The notes under the pieces were generated by a model. It saw only the letters and a program-made list of their open reading frames with translations. It did not search any database and was not told where the DNA came from. A DNA stretch of 31,793 nt from Gemmatimonadota bacterium (lineage in GTDB: Bacteria; Gemmatimonadota; Gemmatimonadetes; Gemmatimonadales; GWC2-71-9). Numbering within the stretch: the first letter of the stretch is position 1; each line of letters starts with the position of its first letter. The DNA is taken from assembly GCA_017889745.1 (NCBI GenBank), contig JAGGAG010000030.1, forward strand, positions 1 to 31,793, in the 5' to 3' direction. Shown here piece after piece: positions 22,751 to 30,507 of the stretch. Both the position numbers and the translations under genes were made by a program.

Positions 22751-25026
22751 CAGCCGACGACCAGACCGTCGCGCCTTCCATGCTGGAGCGGCTCAACCGC
22801 GCCCTGGCGGGGCGCTATCGCGTCGAGCGGGAGCTCGGCCGGGGCGGCATGGCCACCGTGTTCCTGGCGCACGACCTCCGGCTCGACCGCATGGTCGCGA
22901 TCAAGGTGTTCGCCGCCGGGCGTCCGATGCACCTGGAGGCCAGCCGGTTCGAGCGCGAGATCCGAATTGCCGCCCGCCTGACCCATCCGCAGATCGTGCC
23001 GGTACACGACTCGGGCGAGGCTGACGGACTGCTCTATTACGTCATGCCCCTCATCGAGGGCGAGTCCCTGCGCGACCGGCTCAAGCGGGAGGGCCGCCTG
23101 TCCGTCACCGACGCAGTCCGCATCGCGCGGACCGTCGCCAGGGCGCTCGATTATGCGCACCGGCAGGGTTACGTGCATCGCGACATCAAGCCCGAGAACA
23201 TCCTGCTGCACGAGGGCGGCGCCCTCGTGGCCGACTTTGGCGTGGCCATGGCCCTCCGGGAGGCGTGCGCGCCCGACGATACGTCGACCGCCCCCGGACT
23301 CGCGGTGGGCACCCCTGCGTACATGAGCCCGGAACAGGCCGCGGGCGAGCGGGACCTCGATGGCCGTACCGATCAGTACGCCGTGGCCTGCGTGCTGTAC
23401 GAGATGCTGGCAGGGCAGCCGCCCTTCAGCGGGAGTGCGCGGCAGATCATGCTCCGACACGTGGTGGAGCCGCCGCCGTCAGTGCGGGTGGTGCGGCCCG
23501 ACGTGCCCTGGCCGGTGGACGGGGCCCTGCTTCGCGCCATGGCGAAGGAACCGCTCGAACGGTTCGAGAGCGCCGCCGACTGGGCTGACGCGCTGACGGC
23601 CCGCTCGGGCGAGGTGGAGGCGGCGGGGGGCGCGTCGAACCGCCGCCGGGCGCTTGCCGTGCTGCCGTTCGTCAACGCAACCGGCGACCCGGGCAACGAG
23701 TACCTGAGTGACGGCATGACGGACGAACTGATCAGCGCGCTGGCCAACGTGGCGGGGCTCAAGGTGGCATCGCGCACGTCGGCATTCGCGCTCAAGGGCC
23801 GTCCCGAGGATGTCCGCAGCCTCGGCGCGCTGCTCGGGGTCGGTACCGTGCTCGAGGGAACGGTGCGGAAGGCGGGGAACCGCATCCGGCTCACCGTACA
23901 GCTGAGTGATGCCGCCGATGGGCGCCTGCTCTGGTCGGAGCGCTTCGACCGCGACGACGAGGACATCTTCGCCATCCAGGACGAGATCACGGCCACGATC
24001 GTCCGGACGCTGCGGTCGCGCCTGCTGGGCGACCTGGGCGAACCGGTGCCGAAGCGCTACACCGAGAACCCGCGAGCCTACAACCTGTACCTGCGCGGCC
24101 GCTTCGCCTGGAACCAGCGCAGTTCCGAGGGCATGCGGCAGGCGATTTCGTTCTTCGAGCAGGCGATCGGCGAGGACGCCGACTACGCCCTCGCGTGGAG
24201 CGGGCTCGCTGACGCCTACGCCATCGGCGTGGACTACCGGAACGGTCCGGTCGCCGAGGGGTTCGAGCGGGCGAAGGAGCTGGCCCGCCGCGCCATTGCG
24301 CTCGACGACAGCCTCGCGGAGGCGCACACCTCGCTGGCGTGGGTCACGTTCATCCACGACTGGGACTGGGCGACGGCCGAGCGCGAGTTCCGCCGCGCCA
24401 TCGACGCCAACCCGAACTACGCCTCCGCCCATCAGTGGTACGCCTGGCTGCTCGCGTCGCAGGGGCGACTGAACGAGGCGCTCCGCGCCGGCGAACGTGC
24501 GGTGGAGCTCGATGCGGCGTCGGTGTCGGTGCGCCGCGGGCTCGGCTGGCTGCATTTCTACGCGCGCGATTGGCACCTGGCCCTCGAGCACATGCGCCGT
24601 GCGCTCGCCATGAATCCCACGGCGCTCGAGTCGATCCTTGTGCTCGCGATGGTGTTCAACCAGGCCGGCCGTCCGGCCGAAGCCGAGGCGGTCCTCCGCG
24701 ACGGGCTCAGCGTCGCGCCCGACGACACGGCGCTGCTGGCGGTGCTTGGGCGCGCGCTGGTGCTGCAGGGCCGCCGGCCGGAGGCCGAGTCGATCCGGGA
24801 GCGGTTCACGAGCATGAGCGCCACACGCTACGTGTCGCCGACCGATCGTGCCAAGCTGGCCCTGGCCCTGGGTCTGTGGGACGAGGCGTTCGCCTTCGCG
24901 GAGCAGAGCCGGGTCGAGCGGAGGGGATGGATCGTCTACATGCGGGTGGATCCCCTCTGGGATCCGCTGCGCGACGATCCGCGATACCGCGCGCTTCTCA
25001 AGGCAATGGCAATTCCAGGCGCATGA
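22747..25026 (+). CDS. Serine/threonine protein kinase with TolB-like domain and TPR repeats (paralogue)
   Basis: This 759-residue paralogue of the preceding kinase has the same order of parts: kinase domain (ELGRGGMATVFLA, Lys53, HRDIKPEN with Asp146, ADFGVAM with Asp163, GTPAYMSPEQ), TolB-like domain (LAVLPFVNATGDPGNEYLSD) and about eight TPR-like repeats including IHDWDWATAEREFRRAI. The C-termini of the two kinases are nearly alike (RVDPLWDPLRDDPRYRALLK against RVEPRLDPLRGHRRFEALLK), which points to a tandem duplication. The GTG start overlaps the upstream stop (GTGA), so translation is coupled. The activation loop carries an extra AlaCysAlaPro-Asp insertion absent from the first copy, which may give separate regulation. 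No membrane segment is visible. Confidence 0.88.
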   Translation: MTADDQTVAPSMLERLNRALAGRYRVERELGRGGMATVFLAHDLRLDRMVAIKVFAAGRPMHLEASRFEREIRIAARLTHPQIVPVHDSGEADGLLYYVMPLIEGESLRDRLKREGRLSVTDAVRIARTVARALDYAHRQGYVHRDIKPENILLHEGGALVADFGVAMALREACAPDDTSTAPGLAVGTPAYMSPEQAAGERDLDGRTDQYAVACVLYEMLAGQPPFSGSARQIMLRHVVEPPPSVRVVRPDVPWPVDGALLRAMAKEPLERFESAADWADALTARSGEVEAAGGASNRRRALAVLPFVNATGDPGNEYLSDGMTDELISALANVAGLKVASRTSAFALKGRPEDVRSLGALLGVGTVLEGTVRKAGNRIRLTVQLSDAADGRLLWSERFDRDDEDIFAIQDEITATIVRTLRSRLLGDLGEPVPKRYTENPRAYNLYLRGRFAWNQRSSEGMRQAISFFEQAIGEDADYALAWSGLADAYAIGVDYRNGPVAEGFERAKELARRAIALDDSLAEAHTSLAWVTFIHDWDWATAEREFRRAIDANPNYASAHQWYAWLLASQGRLNEALRAGERAVELDAASVSVRRGLGWLHFYARDWHLALEHMRRALAMNPTALESILVLAMVFNQAGRPAEAEAVLRDGLSVAPDDTALLAVLGRALVLQGRRPEAESIRERFTSMSATRYVSPTDRAKLALALGLWDEAFAFAEQSRVERRGWIVYMRVDPLWDPLRDDPRYRALLKAMAIPGA

Positions 25027-25057
25027 AGCGCGACAGCAGGGGGCTCGGGTCCGGAAC

Positions 25058-25468
25058 TCAGGGCTGCTCGAGCCTGCCGACTTCGACCTCCTTGCCGCGT
25101 TTCCGCAGCACCACATCAACTGGCTGGCCCGCCTGGCGTTCCGCCTCGAGGGTGACCGGCGTCTGGACGAACCGCTTCGCATACAGGGTCGTGTACTGCC
25201 TTCCCTTGGGCAGGCACGAAACGACGATTCCGCTCACCTTGGCCGTGTCCGCCAGCAACTGCAACCGATAGGCACCGGGACACCCTTTGGGCCACGTGCG
25301 AGCCGGGATGCGCACTGTGATGGAATCCGTCGCGTGGGGTGACTGGCCAAGGCGGCTGGCTCCCTCACGCAACCCGAATGCAACGCGAGCCGCAGAGTCG
25401 CCGGTCAGGCCCTGACAGCCGGCGAGAAGCAGCAGCGCGAACAGTGGACCGCGGTGTCGGATAGGCAC
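25058..25468 (-). CDS. Hypothetical lipoprotein
   Basis: About 136 residues with a leader ending in the lipobox LLAGC. The mature part is charged and beta-rich, with two further cysteines (KGCPGAY and VVSCLPKG) that could pair. I recognise no domain. The frame is open to a TTG at 25498, but GGAGGA stands 10 nt before the GTG at 25468 and the leader is a normal length from there. It converges on the second kinase with a 31-bp gap and is divergent from the isoaspartyl dipeptidase gene. Confidence 0.55.
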   Translation of the reverse strand: MPIRHRGPLFALLLLAGCQGLTGDSAARVAFGLREGASRLGQSPHATDSITVRIPARTWPKGCPGAYRLQLLADTAKVSGIVVSCLPKGRQYTTLYAKRFVQTPVTLEAERQAGQPVDVVLRKRGKEVEVGRLEQP

Positions 25469-25583
25469 GCGTGAAGAATCCTCCGGACGGCAGGGCAACG
25501 GAAGCGGCCGGCCTTCACCTTCATGACGCCCGATCGCCTCCAGGGGTAGTTCGCATATCCCAAGCTACACGACGCAGGTTCGC

Positions 25584-26798
25584 ATGGGTAAATTGAGTCA
25601 CACCTTCCCGGAGCAGCCGCTGTCATCGTTGATCGTCCTCCGCAACGCTGAGCTGTATGCTCCTGCGCGGCTTGGCCGCCAGGACCTGCTCATTGCCGGC
25701 GGGACGATCGTCGCCATGGCCCCGGAACTTCCCGAGCTGCCGGCAGTGCTGCGGGTGGAGGAGGTGGAGCTCGGCGGCCTGCGCGTCATCCCGGGCCTCA
25801 TCGACGGGCATGTGCACCTCACGGGCGGAGGCGGCGAGGCGGGGCCGCACACGCGAGTACCGCCCCTCAAGGTCACCGCGCTCACCGCCGGCGGGATCAC
25901 CTCGGCCATCGGCGTCCTCGGCACCGACGATGCCGTGCGCTCCACGGCGGAACTCGTCACGGCCGCCCGCGGACTGCGGCAGCTCGGGTTCTCGGCCTGG
26001 TGCCACACCGGTGGATACCACCTGCCGCTCACGACGCTCACCGGCACCGTGCGTGGTGATATCGCGCTGGTGGAGGAAATCATCGGGGTCGGCGAGGTGG
26101 CGATCAGCGACCACCGCTCGAGCCAGCCTACGCTGGACGACCTGCTCCGCATTGCGTCCGAGTCGCACGTCGGCGGCCTGATGAGCGGCAAGGCGGGTAT
26201 CGTGCACCTGCACGTTGGCGACGGAGCGCGCGGGCTGGACCTCGTGCGGCAGGCCCTCGACACGAGCGAACTGCCGGCGAGGGTCTTCAACCCGACGCAC
26301 GTCAATCGCCGCCGGGCGCTCTTCACCGAGGCCATGGAACTCGTCGCGCGCGGACCGTGCATCGACATCACCGCATTTCCGGTGGCGGACGGCGAGGATG
26401 CGTGGACCGCCGAAGACGCGCTGGAGCGCTACTGGGACGCCGGCCTCGCCCCCGAACGGGTGACCGTCAGTTCCGACGGGGGCGGCTGCCTGCCGCGCTT
26501 CGACACCGACGGACGGGTGTCGGGCCTGGACGTGGGTGCGCCCGGTGCCCTCATGGGCGTGCTGGGCGCGCTGCTGGGGCGCGGGCGCCGGCTCGAGCAG
26601 GTACTGCCTCCGTTCACCAGCAACGTGGCGGCGCTGCTACGGCTCGACGCAAAGGGCCGGCTGGGTGTCGGCGCCCATGCCGACCTGGTGGTGCTGGCGG
26701 AGGACAATGCGGTACGGCACGTAATGGCGCGCGGGCGCTGGCATCGATTCAATGGACAGCCCCGCATTCAGGGACCCTTTGAGAAAGAGGATTCGTGA
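25584..26798 (+). CDS. iadA: Isoaspartyl dipeptidase (beta-aspartyl-peptidase)
   Basis: About 404 residues of the amidohydrolase superfamily. LIVLRNAELYAPARLGRQDL is a typical IadA start; GLIDGHVHLTGGGGEAG gives the metal ligands His76 and His78; AISDHRSSQP, HLHVGDG (His210), FNPTHVNR (His239) and VSSDGGG (Asp298) follow in order. At the position where the E. coli enzyme has a carbamylated lysine bridging the two metals, this protein appears to have Glu171 (GVGEVAISDHR); a glutamate bridge is known in some relatives. The enzyme hydrolyses beta-Asp dipeptides. Next to cyanophycinase it would split the beta-Asp-Arg released from cyanophycin. The stop overlaps the cphB GTG by 4 nt. The first 15 residues are an unusual extension and a later start is possible. 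Confidence 0.88.
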   Translation: MGKLSHTFPEQPLSSLIVLRNAELYAPARLGRQDLLIAGGTIVAMAPELPELPAVLRVEEVELGGLRVIPGLIDGHVHLTGGGGEAGPHTRVPPLKVTALTAGGITSAIGVLGTDDAVRSTAELVTAARGLRQLGFSAWCHTGGYHLPLTTLTGTVRGDIALVEEIIGVGEVAISDHRSSQPTLDDLLRIASESHVGGLMSGKAGIVHLHVGDGARGLDLVRQALDTSELPARVFNPTHVNRRRALFTEAMELVARGPCIDITAFPVADGEDAWTAEDALERYWDAGLAPERVTVSSDGGGCLPRFDTDGRVSGLDVGAPGALMGVLGALLGRGRRLEQVLPPFTSNVAALLRLDAKGRLGVGAHADLVVLAEDNAVRHVMARGRWHRFNGQPRIQGPFEKEDS

Positions 26799-27637
26799 GC
26801 CCGGCAAAGTCATTGGAGGGCGACGTGCGCGGTTTCATCATCCCGGTTGGCGGCGCCGAGTCGAAGATCGGCAGCCCCCTCATCCTGAAGCGATTCGTGC
26901 GGTTGTGCGGCGGCCGTGACGCGCGCATCGCCGTGATCCCGACGGCTTCGAGCCTTTCCGATACCGGCGAGCGCTACGAGGCCCTCTTCAGGGAGCTGGG
27001 CGCCAAGCAGGTCGATATCCTTGATTTCGAGACCCGCGCCGACTGCGAGGACGAAGACCACCTGGCCACACTGGAGAACGCCCGGGGGGTGTTTCTCACC
27101 GGCGGGAACCAGTTGCGCCTCGCCACCACGCTGGGGGGCACGTCGGTGGCGCGGGTGCTGCGGCGCCTGAATGCCGCCGGCGTGCACGTGGCGGGCACCT
27201 CGGCGGGGGCGGCCTTCCTCTCGGAACACATGATTGCGAGCGGTGAGGAGGGGGCTACCCCCCATTCGGGCGACGTGACCCTGTCGCCCGGGCTGGGTCT
27301 TACCAACCGGGTGGTTATCGACCAACATTTCCGGCAGCGCGACCGGCTGGGGCGGCTGCTGACCGCGCTCGCCTACAACCCCTTCGCCATCGGGCTGGGG
27401 CTGGACGAGGACACGGCGGCGTTCATCGGACCGGACGACACGCTGGAGGTGGTGGGCAGCAGCGCCATCACCATCATCGACCCGGCCGGGGTGGAGTACT
27501 CCTCCATGGACCAGGCGGAGAAGGGCGATCCGATCTGCCTGATCGGGGTTCGGCTCCACGTCCTAGTGCGCGGTGCCGGCTTCGATCTTCACCGACGAAA
27601 GGCGCACGCCCCGCCGGCTGCCACCGGCCGGGGCTGA
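26795..27637 (+). CDS. cphB: Cyanophycinase
   Basis: This 280-residue serine peptidase of family S51 has FIIPVGGAESKIG, VFLTGGNQLRLATTL, HVAGTSAGAAFLSEHMI with the nucleophile Ser136, and VVIDQHFRQRDRLGRLL with His178. It cuts cyanophycin into beta-Asp-Arg dipeptides in the cytoplasm (no signal peptide is seen; secreted forms exist in other bacteria). GLGLDEDTAAF is also typical of the family. It begins with GTG inside the iadA stop and is followed by cphA after 17 bp, so degradation and synthesis genes are co-transcribed. The C-terminal 20 residues, basic and Ala/Pro-rich, are probably a tail. Confidence 0.92.
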   Translation: MSPAKSLEGDVRGFIIPVGGAESKIGSPLILKRFVRLCGGRDARIAVIPTASSLSDTGERYEALFRELGAKQVDILDFETRADCEDEDHLATLENARGVFLTGGNQLRLATTLGGTSVARVLRRLNAAGVHVAGTSAGAAFLSEHMIASGEEGATPHSGDVTLSPGLGLTNRVVIDQHFRQRDRLGRLLTALAYNPFAIGLGLDEDTAAFIGPDDTLEVVGSSAITIIDPAGVEYSSMDQAEKGDPICLIGVRLHVLVRGAGFDLHRRKAHAPPAATGRG

Positions 27638-27654
27638 CGCCGAGAGGCCTGCCA

Positions 27655-30507
27655 ATGCGTATTCTCAATCGCTCGGTCTACGTGGGCCCGAGCGTGTATG
27701 CGCTCTTCCCCGTCATCCGGCTCGAAGTGGACCTGGGCAAGCTCGAGGAGTGGCCTTCGAGCCGCCTCGGGACCCGGTTCATCGAAGACCTGCTGGCGCT
27801 GCTGCCCGGCCTGCGGGAGCACGGCTGTTCCTACGGCGAGCCGGGCGGCTTCGTGCGGCGGCTCACGGAGGACGAGGGGACGTGGATGGGCCACATCCTC
27901 GAGCACGTGGCGATCGAGCTGCAGGCGCTCGCCGGCCAGCACGTCTCGTTCGGCAAGACGCGCGGGGCGGACCTGCCTGGCCTCTACCACGTCGTGTTCG
28001 AGTACGAGCAGCAGACCGTGGGCCTGGAGGCCGCGGCCCTTGCGATGCGGCTGCTGCGCAGCCTCCTGCCTCCCGAACTCGCCGCCGACATGGCGGTCGA
28101 GTCCGCGGATAAGCCGTTCAACTTCGCCGAGGAACGCGACGGCTTCATCCGATTCGCCCAGCGCCGCAACCTCGGTCCCAGCACCATGTCGCTGGTGCGC
28201 GCCGCCGAGGAGCGCGGCATCCCGTGGATCAGGCTCAACGACCAGAGCCTGATCCAGTTCGGGCATGGCCGCTACCAGCAACGCATCCAGGCCACGGTCA
28301 CCAGCCGCACGTCCAACATTGCGGTGGAGCTCGCCTCCGACAAGGAGGAGACCAACAAGATCCTCGGCAATCTGGGCCTGCCGGTGCCGCAGCAGCGCCT
28401 GGTGCAGCGCGAGGCCGACGCCGTGTCGGCGGCGTCGCGCATCGGGTACCCGGTGGTGGTGAAGCCCTACAACGGCAACCATGGCCGCGGCGTGTCCATC
28501 AACCTGGCCGACGCCAACCAGGTCGTCGCCGCATTCCAGGTGGCACAGCAGATCAGCCGCAGCGTCATCGTCGAGAAGTTCATCGTGGGCCACGACCACC
28601 GCATGCTCGTGGTCAACGGGGAACTCGTCGCGGTCTCCAAGCGGATGCCGGGTCACGTGGTTGGGGACGGCCAGCACACCATCGCGGAACTGGTGGACGA
28701 GGTGAACCGCGATCCGCGGCGCGGCGTCGGCCACGAGAAGGTGCTCACGCGCATCGATTTCGACTATCAGGCCGAGCGCCTGCTCGAGGAGCACGGCCTC
28801 GGCCGGGACTCCGTGCCCGAGGCGGGGCAGGTGGTGTACCTCCGCACGACCGCCAACCTGTCCACCGGCGGCACCGCGGAAGACGTCACCGACATCGTGC
28901 ATCCCGACAATGTCGAAATGGCCGTGCGCGCCATCAGCGCCATCGGGCTCGACGTGGGCGGCGTGGACTTCCTCAGCCCGGACATCTCCGAGAGCTACAA
29001 GGATGTCGGCGGCGCCATCTGCGAGGTGAATGCCGCTCCGGGCTTCCGCATGCACATGGCGCCCTCGAGCGGGCGCCCGCGCGACGTAGCCGGGCCGGTG
29101 CTCGACATGCTCTTCGCACCCGGCAGCCCGAGCCGTATCCCGATCGCGGCACTGACCGGCACCAACGGCAAGACCACCACCGCCCGGATGCTCGCCCACA
29201 TCCTGAAGCTGGCGGGTCACCACGTGGGCCTGACCACCACGGATGGCGTCTACGTCGACGGGCAGCGCACCGTGGAGGGCGACATGACGGGCCCGGTGGC
29301 GACGCGCATGGTGCTCATGGACCCCTTCGTCGACGTGGCGGTGCTGGAGACGGCGCGCGGCGGGCTGTTGCGGGCGGGGATGGGCGTGCGCCACTGCGAC
29401 GTCGGCGCGGTGCTCAACGTCAAGTCCGATCATCTGGGGCTGAAGGGGATCGACACCCTCGAGGACCTGGCGCGGGTCAAGCGCATCATCGTCGAGACGG
29501 CCCGCGACACCGCGGTGCTCAACGCCGACGACCCGCTCTGCCTCAAGATGGCAGGCTACACCGAGGCGAAGTACCTCTGTTACGTGACGATGAACCCGGC
29601 GCATCCCCTGGTGCGGGAGCACATCTCGGCCGGCGGCCGGGGGGTCGTGCTGGAGACGGCGATGAAGGGCCAGATGATCACGATCTACGATCGCGGCGCC
29701 CACATCCCGCTCGTCTGGACGCACCTCATCCCCGCCACGCTGGAGGGACGCGCGGCACACAACGTCCAGAACGCGATGTTTGCCGCCGCGATGGCGTTCT
29801 CGATGGGCGAGAAGCTCGAGAACATCCGACACGGCCTCCGCACCTTCGACACCTCGTTCTTCCAGGCCCCGGGCCGGATGAACGTGTTCGACGAGCACCC
29901 GTTCCGCGTGATCCTCGACTACGGCCACAACGCGCACGCCGTGCAGATGCTGGTCGAGCTGGTGCAGCGCCTCGACGTGAAGGGGCGGCGCATCGTCGTC
30001 CTGGCGGCCCCGGGCGACCGGCGCGACGTCGACATCATGGAGATCGGCCAGGCGGCGGCGGGCCACTTCGATCTTTACATCTGCCGGCGGGATGACCAGC
30101 GCCGGGGCCGCGATTCGGCCGAGGTGCCGCAGATCCTCCGCACGGCGCTGCTGGAACGGGGCGTGCCCGAGGCGGGCATCGTCGTCATTCCCGACGAGGT
30201 AGAAGCGGTGGACCATGCGCTGCGGGCGGCGCGCGAGGGCGACCTCGTCCTCATCTTCGCCGACGCCCTGACGCGGACGTGGAAGCAGATCCTGCACTTC
30301 GTGCCCGAGGCGGATGGGTCGGGCCCGCGGGTATCGACGGCCGCCACCACACGGGCCGCTGCCGCGCGGGATGGCAACGGTGGTTCGCCGGACAGTCGCG
30401 ACCTGGCGCCGGCGGCGCCGCTGCCAATCGATGCACCGGCGTTCGACGGCGACCTGCTCGTTCGCGATGAGCGCGGGGTGCGGCTCGCGCGCGAGTCGGA
30501 TGATTGA
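27655..30507 (+). CDS. cphA: Cyanophycin synthetase
   Basis: At 950 residues this is a full-length CphA1-type enzyme. The N domain (about 1-160) includes GHILEHVAIELQ. The ATP-grasp domain (about 220-480) includes YPVVVKPYNGNHGRGVSINL and CEVNAAPGFRMH (metal ligands Glu457, Asn459) and adds Asp to the backbone. The Mur-ligase-like domain (from about 495) includes TGTNGKTTTA (P-loop), LETARGGLLRAG, NVKSDHLG, AHNVQNA and APGRMNVF, and attaches Arg to the Asp side chain. A His-x-x-Glu-His at residues 80-84 matches the metal motif proposed to let some synthetases trim chains into primers. GAGAGG lies before the ATG. The last 60 residues are low-complexity. The stop overlaps the next gene by 8 nt. 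Confidence 0.94.
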   Translation: MRILNRSVYVGPSVYALFPVIRLEVDLGKLEEWPSSRLGTRFIEDLLALLPGLREHGCSYGEPGGFVRRLTEDEGTWMGHILEHVAIELQALAGQHVSFGKTRGADLPGLYHVVFEYEQQTVGLEAAALAMRLLRSLLPPELAADMAVESADKPFNFAEERDGFIRFAQRRNLGPSTMSLVRAAEERGIPWIRLNDQSLIQFGHGRYQQRIQATVTSRTSNIAVELASDKEETNKILGNLGLPVPQQRLVQREADAVSAASRIGYPVVVKPYNGNHGRGVSINLADANQVVAAFQVAQQISRSVIVEKFIVGHDHRMLVVNGELVAVSKRMPGHVVGDGQHTIAELVDEVNRDPRRGVGHEKVLTRIDFDYQAERLLEEHGLGRDSVPEAGQVVYLRTTANLSTGGTAEDVTDIVHPDNVEMAVRAISAIGLDVGGVDFLSPDISESYKDVGGAICEVNAAPGFRMHMAPSSGRPRDVAGPVLDMLFAPGSPSRIPIAALTGTNGKTTTARMLAHILKLAGHHVGLTTTDGVYVDGQRTVEGDMTGPVATRMVLMDPFVDVAVLETARGGLLRAGMGVRHCDVGAVLNVKSDHLGLKGIDTLEDLARVKRIIVETARDTAVLNADDPLCLKMAGYTEAKYLCYVTMNPAHPLVREHISAGGRGVVLETAMKGQMITIYDRGAHIPLVWTHLIPATLEGRAAHNVQNAMFAAAMAFSMGEKLENIRHGLRTFDTSFFQAPGRMNVFDEHPFRVILDYGHNAHAVQMLVELVQRLDVKGRRIVVLAAPGDRRDVDIMEIGQAAAGHFDLYICRRDDQRRGRDSAEVPQILRTALLERGVPEAGIVVIPDEVEAVDHALRAAREGDLVLIFADALTRTWKQILHFVPEADGSGPRVSTAATTRAAAARDGNGGSPDSRDLAPAAPLPIDAPAFDGDLLVRDERGVRLARESDD

